Positions 36,347 to 48,166 of a DNA stretch of 64,000 bases are shown in pieces (within the stretch, counting starts at the first letter, position 1; every line of letters starts with the position of its first letter). A program made the translations under genes and the position numbers. The DNA is taken from assembly GCF_003851545.1 (NCBI RefSeq), contig NZ_BHVX01000003.1, forward strand, positions 1 to 64,000, written 5' to 3'. The DNA comes from Ralstonia sp. SET104 (GTDB lineage Bacteria; Pseudomonadota; Gammaproteobacteria; Burkholderiales; Burkholderiaceae). The notes below the pieces were generated by a model, which worked only from the letters and a program-made list of their open reading frames with translations, had not been told where the DNA came from and searched no databases.

Positions 36347-37813
36347 TTACAGCTTCGACTGCGCCACGTGGGTCAGCAGGTTGACCACGGACGCATGCAT
36401 GACATCGGTGAAGGGCTTCGGATACAGGCCCATGTAAAGGGTGGCGATCGCCAGCACGCCCAGCATGAAGAACTCGCGGCAATTCAGGTCCTTCAGCTCA
36501 GCCACATGTTTGTGCGTCACGTCACCGAAAATCACGCGCTTGACCATCCACAGCGAATACGCAGCGCCAAGAATCAGGGCGGTGGCGGCCAGCAGACCGA
36601 TCCAGAAGTTGAACTTGACTGAACCCAGGATCACCATGAATTCACCCACGAAACCCGAGGTGGCCGGCAGACCACAGTTGGCCATCGCAAAGAACACCGA
36701 CAGCGCTGCAAACTTCGGCATCGTGTTGACCACACCGCCGTAATCGGCGATCTGGCGCGAGTGCACACGGTCATACAACACCCCGATACAGAGGAACATC
36801 GCGCCCGAGATGAAGCCGTGCGAGATCATCTGGACGATACCGCCCTCGATACCGATCTCGTTGAAGATGAAGAAGCCCAGCGTGACGAAGCCCATGTGCG
36901 CGATCGACGAATACGCGACGAGCTTCTTCATGTCGGCCTGCACCAGTGCCACCAGACCGATGTAGATCACGGCGATCAGCGAGATCGCGATGATGAACGC
37001 CGACAGGCTGTGGCTGGCATCCGGAGCGATCGGCAGCGAGAACCGCAGGAAACCGTACGCACCCAGCTTCAGCATGATGGCGGCCAGCACCACGGAGCCG
37101 CCGGTCGGGGCTTCCACGTGGGCGTCCGGCAGCCAGGTGTGTACCGGCCACATCGGAACCTTCACCGCAAACGCCATGAAGAACGCAAGGAAGATCAGGA
37201 TCTGCTCGTTCATCGACAGCTTGATCTGATGCCACTGCAGAATCTCGAACGTGCCGCTATGGAAGTACAGATACAGCAGCGCAACCAGCGTCAGCAGCGA
37301 GCCCAGCAGCGTGTACAGGAAAAACTTGAACGCGGCATACACGCGATTCGGGCCACCCCACACGCCGATGATGATGTACATCGGGATCAGCGTGGCTTCA
37401 AAGAACACGTAGAACAGCAGACCATCGAGCGACGCGAACACGCCGATCATCAGACCGGACAGGATCAGGAACGCGGCCATGTACTGCGCCACACGCTCGG
37501 TGATTACTTCCCACGCGGCGATCACCACGATGACGGTAATGAACGCGGTCAGCACCACGAACCACATCGAGATGCCGTCGACACCCAGGTAGTAGCTGAT
37601 GTGAAAGCGCTCGATCCAGGGCGACTTCTCGACGAACTGCATCGCAGCAGTCGACTTATCGAACTGTGTGATCAGCGGCAGCGTCATCACAAAGCTGATC
37701 AGCGAACCGATCAGCGACATCCAGCGGACATAACCGGGATTGCGGTCTGAGCCCGAGGCCAGCACCAGCACGCCGAAGAAGATCGGCAGCCAGATCGCAA
37801 AAGACAGAACCAT
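36347..37813 (-). CDS. nuoM: NADH-quinone oxidoreductase subunit M
   Basis: A 488-residue antiporter-like proton-pumping subunit. Family segments: FYVFFEATLIPMYIIIGVWGG with the essential Glu, PVHTWLPDAHVEAPTGGSV and KKLVAYSSIAHMGF with the essential Lys. It sits in the membrane arm between NuoL and NuoN. It follows nuoL by 12 bases. Confidence 0.98.
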   Translation of the reverse strand: MVLSFAIWLPIFFGVLVLASGSDRNPGYVRWMSLIGSLISFVMTLPLITQFDKSTAAMQFVEKSPWIERFHISYYLGVDGISMWFVVLTAFITVIVVIAAWEVITERVAQYMAAFLILSGLMIGVFASLDGLLFYVFFEATLIPMYIIIGVWGGPNRVYAAFKFFLYTLLGSLLTLVALLYLYFHSGTFEILQWHQIKLSMNEQILIFLAFFMAFAVKVPMWPVHTWLPDAHVEAPTGGSVVLAAIMLKLGAYGFLRFSLPIAPDASHSLSAFIIAISLIAVIYIGLVALVQADMKKLVAYSSIAHMGFVTLGFFIFNEIGIEGGIVQMISHGFISGAMFLCIGVLYDRVHSRQIADYGGVVNTMPKFAALSVFFAMANCGLPATSGFVGEFMVILGSVKFNFWIGLLAATALILGAAYSLWMVKRVIFGDVTHKHVAELKDLNCREFFMLGVLAIATLYMGLYPKPFTDVMHASVVNLLTHVAQSKL

Positions 37814-37825
37814 TTTTGTAATCCC

Positions 37826-39886
37826 TTATTTGCCTGCCAGGAACACGAAATACGTCAGCAGCCCAACCGTGCCGATGATCATCGCGAACGCATAGTCATA
37901 GATGAAGCCGGACTGGAGCAGGCGCACGACACTCGCGAACCAGCCCACCAGACGCGCGCTGCCGTTGACGACAACACCGTCGATCACACCCTGATCACCG
38001 CCCTTCCACAGGCCGCGGCCAAACTTGACCGCACCGTTGGCGAAGACGATCTCGTTGATCTTGTCCATGTAGTACTTGTTGTCCAGCAGCTTGTAGAGGC
38101 CGGAGAACCGTTTGGCGATTGCCGCCGGAATATCCGGGCGCTTCAGGTAGAAGAACCACGACAGCACCACACCGGCCAGCAGCAGGATGAACGGAGCCGA
38201 CGTAAAGCCATGCAGCGCCATCTCGACCCAGCCGTGAAAATCTTCGGCCAGCACCTTCATCGCCTCGTGGTTGTCGGCATTGAAGATGACTTCCGAGAAG
38301 ACCACGCCGTGCTTGAAGAACTCGCCGAACAGCATCGGCTGGATCGCCATCGCACCGATGATGACCGATGGAATCGCCAGCAGCACCAGCGGCACCGTCA
38401 CCACCCACGGCGACTCGTGCGGCTTTTGACCCGGCGCCAGGCCGTGATGATGGTCGGCGGTTTCTTCCTCGTCCACATGATTGCCTTCGTGATGCGCGTC
38501 TTCCTTGCCGAAACGCTCTTCACCATGAAACACCAGGAAGTACATGCGGAAGGAGTAGAACGCGGTCACGAACACGCCGGCCAGCACGGCCCAGTAGGCG
38601 AAGCCCGCGCCCGGCAGGTGCGACTCGCGCACCGCTTCGATGATCGAATCCTTTGAATAGAAACCTGCGAAAAACGGCGTGCCAATCAGCGCCAGCGAAC
38701 CCACCAGCGACGTCAGCCACGTGATCGGCATGTACTTGCGCAGGCCGCCCATGTTGCGCATGTCCTGGTCGTGGTGCATGCCGATGATGACCGAGCCGGC
38801 ACCGAGGAACAGCAACGCCTTGAAGAACGCGTGTGTCATCAGGTGGAACACAGCCACTTGGTAAGCCGACGCGCCCAGCGCAACGGTCATATAGCCGAGC
38901 TGCGATAGCGTTGAGTACGCCACCACACGCTTGATGTCGGTCTGGATGATGCCCAGGAAGCCCATGAACAGCGCGGTGATGGCGCCGATGATCAGCACGA
39001 ACGACAGCGCGGTGTCCGACAGCTCGAACAGCGGCGACATGCGCGCCACCATGAAGATCCCGGCGGTCACCATCGTAGCTGCGTGGATCAGTGCAGAGAT
39101 CGGGGTCGGGCCTTCCATCGAGTCCGGCAGCCACACATGCAGCGGAAACTGCGCCGACTTACCCATCGCACCGATGAACAAGCAGATGCAGGCCACCGTC
39201 AGCATGTGCCAGTCGGTGCCAGGGAAGCCGATGGTGGCCAGGTTGTCGCGGGCAGCGAACACATCGGCGTAGCTCAGGCTGCCGCTATACGCCAGCAGCA
39301 GGCCAATGCCGAGCACGAAGCCGAAGTCGCCCACGCGGTTGACCAGGAACGCCTTCATGTTGGCGTAGATGGCCGTCGGGCGCTTGAACCAGAAGCCGAT
39401 CAGCAGATACGACACCAGACCCACCGCTTCCCAGCCGAAGAACAACTGCAGGAAGTTGTTGCTCATCACGAGCATCAACATCGAGAAGGTGAACAGCGAG
39501 ATGTATGCGAAAAAACGGTTGTAGCCGTCGTCTTCCGCCATGTAGCCGATGGTGTAGATGTGCACCATCAGTGAGACGAAGGTCACCACACACATCATCA
39601 TCGCGGTGAGCGAATCGATGAGGAAGCCGACTTCCATCTTCAGCGAGCCGACCGTCATCCATTCATAAACGGTGCCGTTGTAGCCAGCGCCGTTGATGAC
39701 GTCAGACAGCGTGAGCGCCGACAGAATGAAGGCAATTGCAACACCGAGGATGGTGACGCTGTGGGACGCCGTGCGGCCGATCTTCTCGCCAAAGAACTTG
39801 GTGCCGAACAGCCCGGCGATCGCCGCGCCGGCCAGCGGCGCAAGCGGGATCGCCAGCAGCAGGTTGGGATTGAGCGTGGTAGCCAT
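37826..39886 (-). CDS. nuoL: NADH-quinone oxidoreductase subunit L
   Basis: A 686-residue distal proton-pumping subunit with 14 core helices plus the C-terminal lateral amphipathic helix. Conserved segments: FFGWEAVGLVSYLLIGFWF, FPLHVWLPDSMEGPTPISALIHAATMV (quoted in part) and DIKRVVAYSTLSQLGYM. A His/Glu-rich loop (HHEGNHVDEEETADHHH, about residue 470) lies between later helices, longer than in E. coli. It follows nuoK by 29 bases. Confidence 0.98.
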   Translation of the reverse strand: MATTLNPNLLLAIPLAPLAGAAIAGLFGTKFFGEKIGRTASHSVTILGVAIAFILSALTLSDVINGAGYNGTVYEWMTVGSLKMEVGFLIDSLTAMMMCVVTFVSLMVHIYTIGYMAEDDGYNRFFAYISLFTFSMLMLVMSNNFLQLFFGWEAVGLVSYLLIGFWFKRPTAIYANMKAFLVNRVGDFGFVLGIGLLLAYSGSLSYADVFAARDNLATIGFPGTDWHMLTVACICLFIGAMGKSAQFPLHVWLPDSMEGPTPISALIHAATMVTAGIFMVARMSPLFELSDTALSFVLIIGAITALFMGFLGIIQTDIKRVVAYSTLSQLGYMTVALGASAYQVAVFHLMTHAFFKALLFLGAGSVIIGMHHDQDMRNMGGLRKYMPITWLTSLVGSLALIGTPFFAGFYSKDSIIEAVRESHLPGAGFAYWAVLAGVFVTAFYSFRMYFLVFHGEERFGKEDAHHEGNHVDEEETADHHHGLAPGQKPHESPWVVTVPLVLLAIPSVIIGAMAIQPMLFGEFFKHGVVFSEVIFNADNHEAMKVLAEDFHGWVEMALHGFTSAPFILLLAGVVLSWFFYLKRPDIPAAIAKRFSGLYKLLDNKYYMDKINEIVFANGAVKFGRGLWKGGDQGVIDGVVVNGSARLVGWFASVVRLLQSGFIYDYAFAMIIGTVGLLTYFVFLAGK

Positions 39887-39915
39887 GGAACGCTTCTTAT
39901 AGGTGGATGCGGAGG

Positions 39916-40227
39916 TCAGCCCTTCAGGCTGTCCAGATCGTCGACGTTGATGGTGTCCAGATTACGGAACAGCACCACCAGGATGGCGAGACCGATCGCG
40001 GATTCCGCCGCGGCCACCGTCAGGATGAAAAACACGAACACCTGCCCCGCCAGGTCACCCAGATAGTGGGAGAACGCGACGAAGTTCAGGTTGACCGCGA
40101 GCAGCATCAGTTCGATCGCCATCAGCAGCACGATGATGTTCTTGCGGTTCAGGAAGATGCCGACGATGCTGATGGCAAACAGCACCGCGCCGAGCACGAG
40201 GTAATGGGCGAGGGATAGCGAAGACAT
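39916..40227 (-). CDS. nuoK: NADH-quinone oxidoreductase subunit K
   Basis: A 103-residue three-helix membrane subunit. The conserved [21 protein letters not shown] segment carries the Glu used in proton transfer, and [19 protein letters not shown] carries the second. The start at 40227 gives normal family length. It follows nuoJ by 17 bases. Confidence 0.97.
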   Translation of the reverse strand: MSSLSLAHYLVLGAVLFAISIVGIFLNRKNIIVLLMAIELMLLAVNLNFVAFSHYLGDLAGQVFVFFILTVAAAESAIGLAILVVLFRNLDTINVDDLDSLKG

Positions 40228-40244
40228 ATGGATTCTCCCGGGGC

Positions 40245-40877
40245 TCAGCTCTTGGATTCAGCCGAAGCTGCGCCAGCCGACTTCTCTGCCGGCATCGAGA
40301 CCAGGCGCACGCGGTCCTTACGCTGCACGCGAAGCTGCTCGGACACGTTCTGGCCCTTGGTGTCCTTACGGCGACGGGCGGTCAGGGCCACGGCCGCGAC
40401 GATCGCAAGCAGCAGCACTGCGCCGGCCACTTCAAAGGCGTAGATGTAATCGGTGTAGATCAACTTGCCGAGCGCTTGGGTGTTGGGGCCATTGAAGCCC
40501 TTGGGCAACTCCTGCACGGGCTGCACGCGATCCATGAAGGTTTTGGTCAGCACCACGGCCATTTCCAGGATGATGACAACACCGACAAAGGCAGCCATCG
40601 GCACGTAGGTCCAGAAATCGCGTCGCAGGTGTTCGATGTCGATGTCGATCATCATCACCACGAACAGGAACAGCACCATCACCGCCCCAACGTAGACCAG
40701 CACCAGCGTAATGGCGAGGAATTCCGCCTTGAGCAGCATCCAGATCGCCGCCGCAGTGAAAAACGAGAGCACAAGGAACAGCGCCGCGTGCACCGGGTTC
40801 TTCGCGGTGATGACCTTCAGCGCTGCGAGCACCAGCACGAGCGCGAAACAGTAGAAGATGATCGTCGTGATTTCCAT
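40245..40877 (-). CDS. nuoJ: NADH-quinone oxidoreductase subunit J
   Basis: A 210-residue five-helix membrane subunit. It has the conserved [15 protein letters not shown] segment with the pi-bulge helix that couples quinone reduction to pumping. It has a charged cytoplasmic tail of about 40 residues. A 146-base gap lies between it and nuoI; that gap contains short hairpins but no gene. Confidence 0.97.
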   Translation of the reverse strand: MEITTIIFYCFALVLVLAALKVITAKNPVHAALFLVLSFFTAAAIWMLLKAEFLAITLVLVYVGAVMVLFLFVVMMIDIDIEHLRRDFWTYVPMAAFVGVVIILEMAVVLTKTFMDRVQPVQELPKGFNGPNTQALGKLIYTDYIYAFEVAGAVLLLAIVAAVALTARRRKDTKGQNVSEQLRVQRKDRVRLVSMPAEKSAGAASAESKS

Positions 40878-41023
40878 GATCCTGACACGGGCCGTTTTGC
40901 GGCACGCGCTTGTCCAAAGCTGCGACGGCTTGACGCCATCACTGCTCGTTGGCTCACGAGGAGCCGTTATCCAACCGGGATGTCAACTGCACCGCCCGCC
41001 AACTGCTCGGTGGGCGTCTTGAA

Positions 41024-41515
41024 TCAGCGGTACTTTGCGTCGGCCGCCTTGTTGGCCGCAATTTCCGGCTCGAAGCGGTCACCTACGGCCAGCAGCATGT
41101 CCTTGGTGAAGTACAGGTCGCCGCGCTTTTCACCGTGGTATTCCAGGATGTGCGTCTCGACGATGGCGTCCACCGGGCACGCTTCTTCACAGAAGCCGCA
41201 GAAAATGCACTTGGTCAGGTCGATGTCGTAGCGCGTGGTGCGGCGGGTACCGTCGTCACGCTGATCCGACTCAATCGTGATGGCCAGGGCTGGGCATACG
41301 GCTTCGCACAGCTTGCAAGCGATGCAACGCTCTTCGCCATTCGGATAGCGACGCAGTGCGTGCAGACCGCGGAAGCGCGGCGACAGCGGCGTCTTCTCTT
41401 CCGGGAAGAGAACGGTGATCTTGCGCGCAAACAGGTAGCGCCCGGTCAGGGCCAGCCCCTTGAAGAGTTCCTTCAGGAGCAGGCTGTTAAAGAATTCCTT
41501 GATGGCAAGCAACAT
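41024..41515 (-). CDS. nuoI: NADH-quinone oxidoreductase subunit I
   Basis: A 163-residue ferredoxin-like subunit carrying clusters N6a and N6b. Two complete CxxCxxCxxxCP motifs are visible: [12 protein letters not shown] and [12 protein letters not shown]. It sits at the junction of the hydrophilic and membrane arms. It is 20 bases after nuoH. Confidence 0.98.
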   Translation of the reverse strand: MLLAIKEFFNSLLLKELFKGLALTGRYLFARKITVLFPEEKTPLSPRFRGLHALRRYPNGEERCIACKLCEAVCPALAITIESDQRDDGTRRTTRYDIDLTKCIFCGFCEEACPVDAIVETHILEYHGEKRGDLYFTKDMLLAVGDRFEPEIAANKAADAKYR

Positions 41516-41535
41516 GGTGCCTTCCTATTGTCCCG

Positions 41536-42600
41536 TTACTTCCAGATGTTCCACGGCGACACCAACCAGATGGCGACGACGACAAGCCAGCCCACAGTGA
41601 GCGGAATGAAGATCTTCCAGCCCAGACGCATGATCTGGTCATAGCGATAACGCGGGAACGATGCCCGCAGCCAGATAAAGACCGACAGCAGCAGGAAAAC
41701 CTTGATCAGCAGCCAGAAGAAGCCCGGAATCCAGTTGAGCACCGGCGCGTCGATCGGCGAAGCCCAGCCGCCCAGGAACAGCGTGGCCGTCAGCGCCGAG
41801 ATGACGATCATGTTGATGTACTCAGCCAGGAAGAACAGCGCGAACGCCATGCCCGAGTATTCGATCATGTGGCCGGCCACGATTTCCGACTCGCCTTCCA
41901 CCACATCGAACGGGTGGCGGTTCGTTTCAGCCACGCCCGAGATGAAGTAGACGCCGAACATCGGCAGCAGCGGCAGCCAGTTCCACGACAGGATGTTGAT
42001 GCCATGACCCGCGAAGAACCCACGATTTTGCGAGTTGACGATATCCGACAGGTTCAGGCTGCCCGTCACCATCAGCACCGTTACCAGCGCGAAGCCCATG
42101 GCGATTTCGTACGAAATCATCTGTGCCGAGGCGCGCATCGCCCCCAGGAACGCGTACTTGGAATTCGAGGCCCAACCGGCCAGGATCACGCCATACACGC
42201 CCACCGAGCTGATCGCCATCACATACAGCAGACCGGCGTTGATGTTCGACACCACGGCCTCGGCCTGGAACGGTACCACCGCCCAAATGGCCACGGCCGG
42301 CATCAGCACCATCAGCGGCGCAATGATGTACATGCCACGGCTGACCGCACTCGGCACCATGACCTCCTTGAGCAGGAGCTTGAGCACATCGGCAATCGGC
42401 TGCAGCAGACCCATCGGGCCCACGCGGTTCGGCCCCAGGCGCACGTGCATCCAGCCGATCAGCTTGCGCTCCCACAGGATCAGGTAAGCCACGCACAGCA
42501 GCAGCGGCAGGATGATGCAGACCGCACGCACCAGCGTCCAGATCAGCGGCCACCAGCCGCCGAAAGTCGCCGTGCCGAAAGAAGTAATCGACTCGATCAT
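41536..42600 (-). CDS. nuoH: NADH-quinone oxidoreductase subunit H
   Basis: A 354-residue membrane subunit that forms the quinone-binding site with NuoB and NuoD. The family signature [21 protein letters not shown] is followed by [19 protein letters not shown]; the loop [19 protein letters not shown] with conserved acids is intact. It follows nuoG by 8 bases. Confidence 0.98.
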   Translation of the reverse strand: MIESITSFGTATFGGWWPLIWTLVRAVCIILPLLLCVAYLILWERKLIGWMHVRLGPNRVGPMGLLQPIADVLKLLLKEVMVPSAVSRGMYIIAPLMVLMPAVAIWAVVPFQAEAVVSNINAGLLYVMAISSVGVYGVILAGWASNSKYAFLGAMRASAQMISYEIAMGFALVTVLMVTGSLNLSDIVNSQNRGFFAGHGINILSWNWLPLLPMFGVYFISGVAETNRHPFDVVEGESEIVAGHMIEYSGMAFALFFLAEYINMIVISALTATLFLGGWASPIDAPVLNWIPGFFWLLIKVFLLLSVFIWLRASFPRYRYDQIMRLGWKIFIPLTVGWLVVVAIWLVSPWNIWK

Positions 42601-42608
42601 GTTGACCC

Positions 42609-44960
42609 TTACACCGTAGCCGCCAGCGCGGACGATTCAACCTTTTCAACACTCACCACACCGAACATCGCGCCCAGTTGAGCCGATACCTCGGTAGCAG
42701 CCGGCACGCGAATCACGCCGGAAGCCAGCGATTTGTCCAGCACGGCTGGCAGCACCACACTGTTCTGCCCTTGCGTCACGCGCACGGCATCGCCATTGGC
42801 GAGGCCCAATTGCGCATACAGATCGGCTGGCAGACCGGCGTGCATGGCAGCGCGTGCTGCCGCCGTCAGTTGCAGCGAGCCCGCACGGCGCACGATCGGG
42901 TCAGCGTGGTAGATGGGCACGTCGGCCAGACGTTCGATGCCTGCAGCGGCGGCTGCCGGGGCTGCTGGCTGAGCCGTCGTCGTATTCGACAGGCGACCAG
43001 TGACCGGCTTGGCCAGCACTTCGTCGCGCACCACTTCCGAGTTGTCGTACTCGAAGCCCAACACGTTCAGCAGGTTGCCCAGCACGCGCAGGACCTTCCA
43101 GGCCGGACGCGAATCACCCAGGCTGCGCACAACGCCATTGAAACTCTGCGGCAGGCCTTCGCAGTTGACGAAGGTGCCCGAGGTTTCGGTGAACGGTGCG
43201 GTCGGCAACAGCACGTCGGCGTATTCCAGCGCAGCGCGCGAGGCAAATGGTGCCAGCACAACCACGGTGTCGGCTTGATCCAGCGCGGCGCGGGCTTGCG
43301 CCGGGTTGGCGGTATCGAATTCCGGTTCAGCACCCAGCAACACGTAGGCACGGCGCGGCTGCGCCAGCATCGCGGCAGCATCCAGACCATTGGCCTGCGG
43401 CAGTGCGCCGGCAATATAGCCACCGACGGTATTAGCCGCTTCGGTCAGGAAGCCCAGCGTGGCGCCGGTCTGCTGCGCGACCCACTGGGCCAGCGCATGG
43501 AGTTGCGAGAATTGCGGATGCGCCACCGCTGCATTGCCCAAGAACACAGCCTTGCGTTCGCCCGAAGCCAGGCTTTCGGCAATGCGCTTGGCAATATCAC
43601 CGGCTTCAACGCGATCAGTGCCGCCTGGGCGGGCGACGTTGTTGGCGGCGGCCACAGCCACTGCAACTTGCGACAGCAGCGACAGCCATTGCGACGGCGC
43701 ACCCAGCAGTTGCGTGGCCGGCATCAGCAGGTCTTCACCACCGGCGCCAATCACGTTCAGTTGCGCACCCTTCTTGCCCGCTTGGCGCAGGCGCGCAGCC
43801 AGCAGCGGATGATCCTTGCGCAGGAAGGTGCCCACCACCAGCGTACGCTGCAGCAGCGACACATCGGCAATCGGCAGACCCAGCCACGGAGCGCCCGTCG
43901 GCTTGATCGAGAAATCGGACTGACGCAGGCGGAAGTCGATATTGTCGCTGCCAATACCGCGCATCAGCTTTTGCAGCAAGAACAATTCTTCCAGCGTGCT
44001 ATGCGGGCTGGCCAGCGCACCGATCTGCTCGGCGCCGTGGTCACGCTTGATTTCGTTCAGGCCATTGGCAACGTACTCAAGTGCCGTGGTCCAATCGACG
44101 GGCTTCCATTCACCGCCTTGCTTGAGCAACGGTTGGGTTAGACGGTCGTCGCTGTTCACGCCCTCATAGGCGAAGCGGTCCTTATCGGACAGCCAACATT
44201 CGTTGATGGCTTCGTTGTCCAGCGGCAGAACGCGCATCACACGCTGGTTCTTGGTCTGGACAATCACGTTGGCGCCCAGGCCGTCGTGCGGCGACACAGA
44301 CTTGCGGCGTGCCAGTTCCCACGTACGGGCCGAGTAACGGAACGGCTTGCTCGTCAGCGCGCCAACCGGGCACAGGTCGATCATGTTGCCCGACAGCTCC
44401 GAGTCAACGGTCTGACCAACGAATGTCGTGATTTCAGAATGCTCACCGCGATTGAGCATGCCGAGTTCCATCACGCCGGCCACTTCCTGGCCAAAGCGGA
44501 CACAACGCGTGCAGTGGATGCAGCGCGTCATTTCTTCCATGGAGATCAGGGGGCCCACATTCTTGTGGAACACCACGCGCTTCTCTTCCTGGTAGCGCGA
44601 CTCGGACTTGCCGTAACCCACGGCCAGATCCTGCAGTTGGCACTCGCCGCCCTGATCGCAGATCGGGCAATCCAGCGGGTGGTTGATCAGCAGGAATTCC
44701 ATCACGGACTTCTGCGCTTTCACCGCCTTCTCGGAGTTGGTGAAGACTTTCATGCCTGCAGTGACCGGCGTGGCGCAGGCCGGCAGCGCCTTGGGCGCCT
44801 TCTCGACCTCGACCAGGCACATCCGGCAGTTGGCCGCGACCGACAGTTTGCGGTGATAGCAGAAATGAGGAATGTAGGTGCCCGTCTGGCGAGCTGCCTC
44901 CATCACCAGGCTGCCTTCGGCAACCTCGACCTTCTTGCCATCGATTTCGATTTCAACCAT
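42609..44960 (-). CDS. nuoG: NADH-quinone oxidoreductase subunit G
   Basis: A 783-residue iron-sulphur subunit. N-terminal [2Fe-2S] ferredoxin domain ([11 protein letters not shown]... ACATPV), then the His-Cys cluster ([18 protein letters not shown]) and a [4Fe-4S] motif ([11 protein letters not shown]), followed by a molybdopterin-oxidoreductase-like domain. The extra N7 cluster Cys set of E. coli (CxxCxxxC) is not evident. A Pro/Ala-rich linker (about residue 660) precedes a final aspartate-decarboxylase-like barrel. It begins 12 bases after nuoF. Confidence 0.97.
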   Translation of the reverse strand: MVEIEIDGKKVEVAEGSLVMEAARQTGTYIPHFCYHRKLSVAANCRMCLVEVEKAPKALPACATPVTAGMKVFTNSEKAVKAQKSVMEFLLINHPLDCPICDQGGECQLQDLAVGYGKSESRYQEEKRVVFHKNVGPLISMEEMTRCIHCTRCVRFGQEVAGVMELGMLNRGEHSEITTFVGQTVDSELSGNMIDLCPVGALTSKPFRYSARTWELARRKSVSPHDGLGANVIVQTKNQRVMRVLPLDNEAINECWLSDKDRFAYEGVNSDDRLTQPLLKQGGEWKPVDWTTALEYVANGLNEIKRDHGAEQIGALASPHSTLEELFLLQKLMRGIGSDNIDFRLRQSDFSIKPTGAPWLGLPIADVSLLQRTLVVGTFLRKDHPLLAARLRQAGKKGAQLNVIGAGGEDLLMPATQLLGAPSQWLSLLSQVAVAVAAANNVARPGGTDRVEAGDIAKRIAESLASGERKAVFLGNAAVAHPQFSQLHALAQWVAQQTGATLGFLTEAANTVGGYIAGALPQANGLDAAAMLAQPRRAYVLLGAEPEFDTANPAQARAALDQADTVVVLAPFASRAALEYADVLLPTAPFTETSGTFVNCEGLPQSFNGVVRSLGDSRPAWKVLRVLGNLLNVLGFEYDNSEVVRDEVLAKPVTGRLSNTTTAQPAAPAAAAAGIERLADVPIYHADPIVRRAGSLQLTAAARAAMHAGLPADLYAQLGLANGDAVRVTQGQNSVVLPAVLDKSLASGVIRVPAATEVSAQLGAMFGVVSVEKVESSALAATV

Positions 44961-44972
44961 GTTCTGCCACGC

Positions 44973-46268
44973 TTAAATGTAGGTGGGCACCATGCACTGC
45001 TTGTGTTCGACGTGATACGCGAACTCATCCCAGTAGTGCTTGAGCATGCCGCGGACGGGCATCGCGGCGGCATCGCCGAGCGCGCAGATGGTCCGACCCA
45101 TGATGTTCTCGGCCACGTTGTTGAGCAGATCCAGGTCTTCCTGGCGGCCCTTGCCGTGCTCGATTCGATCGACCACGCGGTACAGCCAGCCTGTGCCTTC
45201 GCGGCACGGCGTGCACTGGCCGCACGACTCTTCAAAATAGAAGTACGACAGGCGCAGCAGCGACTTCACCATGCAGCGCGTCTCGTCCATCACGATCACG
45301 GCTCCCGACCCCAGCATCGAGCCGGCCTTGGCGATCGAGTCGTAGTCCATGTCGGAGGCCATCATCAGGTCAGCCGGCACAACCGGCGCCGACGAACCAC
45401 CCGGGATGACCGCCTTGAGCTTTTTGCCACCACGCATGCCGCCGGCCAACTCAAGCAGCTTGGAGAACGGCGTGCCCAGCGGAATTTCGTAGTTGCCCGG
45501 ACGCTCCACGTCGCCCGACACCGAGAAGATTTTCGAGCCGCCGTTGTTCGGCTTGCCCATCTTCAGGTAGTTATCCGGACCGATGGCCAGCAGGAACGGC
45601 ACTGCGGCGAAGGTTTCGGTGTTATTGATCGTGGTCGGCTTGCCGTACAAGCCAAAGCTTGCCGGGAAAGGCGGTTTGAAGCGTGGCTGGCCCTTCTTGC
45701 CTTCCAGCGACTCGAGCAGCGCCGTTTCCTCCCCGCAGATGTACGCGCCATAGCCATGGTGTGCATGCAACTGGAAGTTGAAGCCGGAGCCGAGGATGTT
45801 GTCACCCAGGAAGCCCGCAGCACGCGCCTCTTCAAGCGCTTGCTCAAAAATCTTGTATTCGTTCCAGATCTCGCCGTGGATGTAGTTGTAGCCCACGGTG
45901 ATGCCCATCGCGTAGCCGCCGATGGCCATGCCTTCGATCAGCGCGTGCGGGTTATAGCGGATGATGTCGCGATCCTTGAACGTACCCGGCTCGCCTTCGT
46001 CGGTGTTGCAGACCAGGTACTTCTGGCCCGGGAACTGGCGCGGCATGAAGCTCCACTTCAGACCGGTAGGAAAGCCCGCACCGCCCCGGCCACGCAGGCC
46101 GGAGGCCTTCACGTCGGCAATGACCTGCTCAGGCGTGATCTTCTCGGTAAGGATGCGCTTGAGCTGTTGATAGCCACCGCGCTTGACGTAGTCTTCGAGG
46201 TGCCAGTTGTCGCCGTTCAGGCCGGCAAGAATCAACGGCTGGATGTGTCGATCGTGCAGAGAGGTCAT
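44973..46268 (-). CDS. nuoF: NADH-quinone oxidoreductase subunit F
   Basis: A 431-residue subunit with the NADH- and FMN-binding sites and cluster N3. Glycine-rich [17 protein letters not shown] is at about residues 55-72; [13 protein letters not shown] supplies three Cys ligands and a later Cys ([12 protein letters not shown]) the fourth. It adjoins nuoE with no gap. Confidence 0.98.
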   Translation of the reverse strand: MTSLHDRHIQPLILAGLNGDNWHLEDYVKRGGYQQLKRILTEKITPEQVIADVKASGLRGRGGAGFPTGLKWSFMPRQFPGQKYLVCNTDEGEPGTFKDRDIIRYNPHALIEGMAIGGYAMGITVGYNYIHGEIWNEYKIFEQALEEARAAGFLGDNILGSGFNFQLHAHHGYGAYICGEETALLESLEGKKGQPRFKPPFPASFGLYGKPTTINNTETFAAVPFLLAIGPDNYLKMGKPNNGGSKIFSVSGDVERPGNYEIPLGTPFSKLLELAGGMRGGKKLKAVIPGGSSAPVVPADLMMASDMDYDSIAKAGSMLGSGAVIVMDETRCMVKSLLRLSYFYFEESCGQCTPCREGTGWLYRVVDRIEHGKGRQEDLDLLNNVAENIMGRTICALGDAAAMPVRGMLKHYWDEFAYHVEHKQCMVPTYI

Positions 46269-46769
46269 TTACTTGCCTGCTCCGTTGGTCGCCTTCGCCT
46301 GGAGATCGGCAATCAGCGCGTCGAGCTTCTCGTTGCTCATGAAGCTGCACATATGGGTATTGTTGACGATCATGACCGGCGCATCACCGCACGCGCCCAT
46401 GCACTCGCCTTCCTTCAGCGTGAAGTTGCCATCGGCAGTGGTCTCGTTGAAACCAATGCCCAGCTTCTTCTTCAGGTAGTCGGCCGCACGCTCGCCGCCC
46501 GACAGCGCGCACGGCAAGTTCGTGCACACCGACAGCTTGAAGCGGCCCACCGGCTTGGTGTCGTACATGTTGTAGAACGTCGCCACTTCCTCGACCCACA
46601 CCGGCGGCATTTCGAGGTACTCGGCCACGAACTGCATGACTTCGGGCGAGACCCAGCCTTTCTCGCTCTGCGCGACCGCCAGCGCCGCCATCACGGCGGA
46701 CTGCTTCTGGTCGGCGGGATATTTAGCGACCGCCCGGTCGATTTCCTTGAGAGCTTCTGCTGATAGCAT
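46269..46769 (-). CDS. nuoE: NADH-quinone oxidoreductase subunit E
   Basis: A 166-residue thioredoxin-like [2Fe-2S] subunit (cluster N1a). Ligands are Cys-x4-Cys in VCTNLPCALSG and Cys-x3-Cys in CMGACGDAPVM. It works with NuoF as the electron-entry module. A 130-base gap without features separates it from nuoD upstream. Confidence 0.97.
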   Translation of the reverse strand: MLSAEALKEIDRAVAKYPADQKQSAVMAALAVAQSEKGWVSPEVMQFVAEYLEMPPVWVEEVATFYNMYDTKPVGRFKLSVCTNLPCALSGGERAADYLKKKLGIGFNETTADGNFTLKEGECMGACGDAPVMIVNNTHMCSFMSNEKLDALIADLQAKATNGAGK

Positions 46770-46899
46770 GTTCGTTGCGATTGGTGCGGGACGCGGGGCC
46801 GTATTACCAACTACCTGACCCCGGCGTGCGTCCTCGTTTCACAGCCGCGCTTGCCTGCGCGTCAAACCGTTATTTCCTGCGTGATTCAGCGATTGCGCG

Positions 46900-48153
46900 T
46901 TAACGATCAATTTCGCCGAACACGATGTCTTGCGTACCGATGATCGTCACAGCATCGGCGATCATGTGGCCCCGGGCCATTTCATCGAGCGCAGCCAAAT
47001 GCACAAAGCCCGGCGCGCGGATCTTCAGGCGATACGGCTTGTTGGCGCCGTCCGAGATTGCGTAGATGCCAAACTCCCCCTTCGGGTGCTCGACTGCCGC
47101 ATACGCCTCACCTTCGGGCACGTGCATGCCTTCCGTGAAGAGCTTGAAGTGGTGAATCAGCTCTTCCATGTTGGTCTTCATGTCCACGCGCGACGGCGGT
47201 GCCACCTTGTGGTTGTCGGTGATCACCGGACCCTGGTTCTTGCGCAGCCAGTCGATACATTGGCGGATGATGCGATTGCTCTGGCGCATCTCTTCCACAC
47301 GCACCAGATAACGGTCGTAGCAATCACCGTTCACACCAACCGGGATGTCGAAGTCAACGCGGTCGTAAACTTCATACGGTTGCTTCTTGCGCACGTCCCA
47401 GGCGATGCCCGAGCCACGCAGCATAGCGCCCGAGAAACCCTTATTGAGCGCGCGCTCCGGGCTCACCACGCCGATGCCCACCAGACGCTGCTTCCAGATC
47501 CGGTTGTCGGTCAAGAGCGTTTCGTATTCGTCAACGTACTTGGGGAAACGGTTGGTGAAGTCTTCAATGAAGTCGAGCAGCGAACCCGAACGCGTTTCAT
47601 TCAGGGCAGCCAGGGCCTTCTCGTTGCGCACCTTGGATGCCTTGTATTGCGGCATCGTGTCAGGCAGGTCGCGGTAGACGCCACCCGGACGGTAGTAAGC
47701 CGCATGCATGCGCGCACCCGACACTGCTTCATACATGTCGAACAGGTCTTCACGCTCCCGGAACGCGTACAGGAACACCGCCATGGCGCCCACGTCCAGC
47801 GCGTGCGAGCCGATCCACATCAGATGGTTCATGATCCGCGTGATCTCGTCGAACATGACGCGGATGTACTGCGCGCGCAGCGGCACTTCGAGGCCCAGCA
47901 GGCGCTCGATGGCCATCACGTAGGCATGTTCGTTGACCATCATCGACACGTAGTCGAGGCGGTCCATGTACGGCACGCTTTGAATCCAGGTTTTCTGCTC
48001 GGCGAGCTTCTCGGTCGCGCGGTGCAACAGACCGATGTGCGGGTCAGCACGTTGAATGACTTCGCCGTCCAGCTCAAGCACCAGGCGCAGCACGCCGTGG
48101 GCGGCCGGGTGTTGCGGGCCGAAGTTCAGGGTGTAGTTCTTGATATCTGCCAT
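46900..48153 (-). CDS. nuoD: NADH-quinone oxidoreductase subunit D
   Basis: A 417-residue 49-kDa-type subunit that lines the quinone cavity. The start [22 protein letters not shown] carries the conserved His, and [13 protein letters not shown] and the C-terminal DIVFGEIDR are typical. NuoC and NuoD are separate genes here, unlike the fused E. coli NuoCD. It follows nuoC by 13 bases. Confidence 0.98.
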   Translation of the reverse strand: MADIKNYTLNFGPQHPAAHGVLRLVLELDGEVIQRADPHIGLLHRATEKLAEQKTWIQSVPYMDRLDYVSMMVNEHAYVMAIERLLGLEVPLRAQYIRVMFDEITRIMNHLMWIGSHALDVGAMAVFLYAFREREDLFDMYEAVSGARMHAAYYRPGGVYRDLPDTMPQYKASKVRNEKALAALNETRSGSLLDFIEDFTNRFPKYVDEYETLLTDNRIWKQRLVGIGVVSPERALNKGFSGAMLRGSGIAWDVRKKQPYEVYDRVDFDIPVGVNGDCYDRYLVRVEEMRQSNRIIRQCIDWLRKNQGPVITDNHKVAPPSRVDMKTNMEELIHHFKLFTEGMHVPEGEAYAAVEHPKGEFGIYAISDGANKPYRLKIRAPGFVHLAALDEMARGHMIADAVTIIGTQDIVFGEIDR

Positions 48154-48166
48154 GATCGGGCGCCCT

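Noticed and set aside
40878-41023. Possible small gene or RNA in the nuoJ-nuoI gap
   Set aside because: Only short imperfect hairpins are present; no frame, promoter or terminator could be supported.
44286-46763. Long plus-strand open frame opposite nuoG-nuoF-nuoE
   Set aside because: It spans three verified genes in antisense and is rich in His/Arg/Gln without domain features; a composition shadow.
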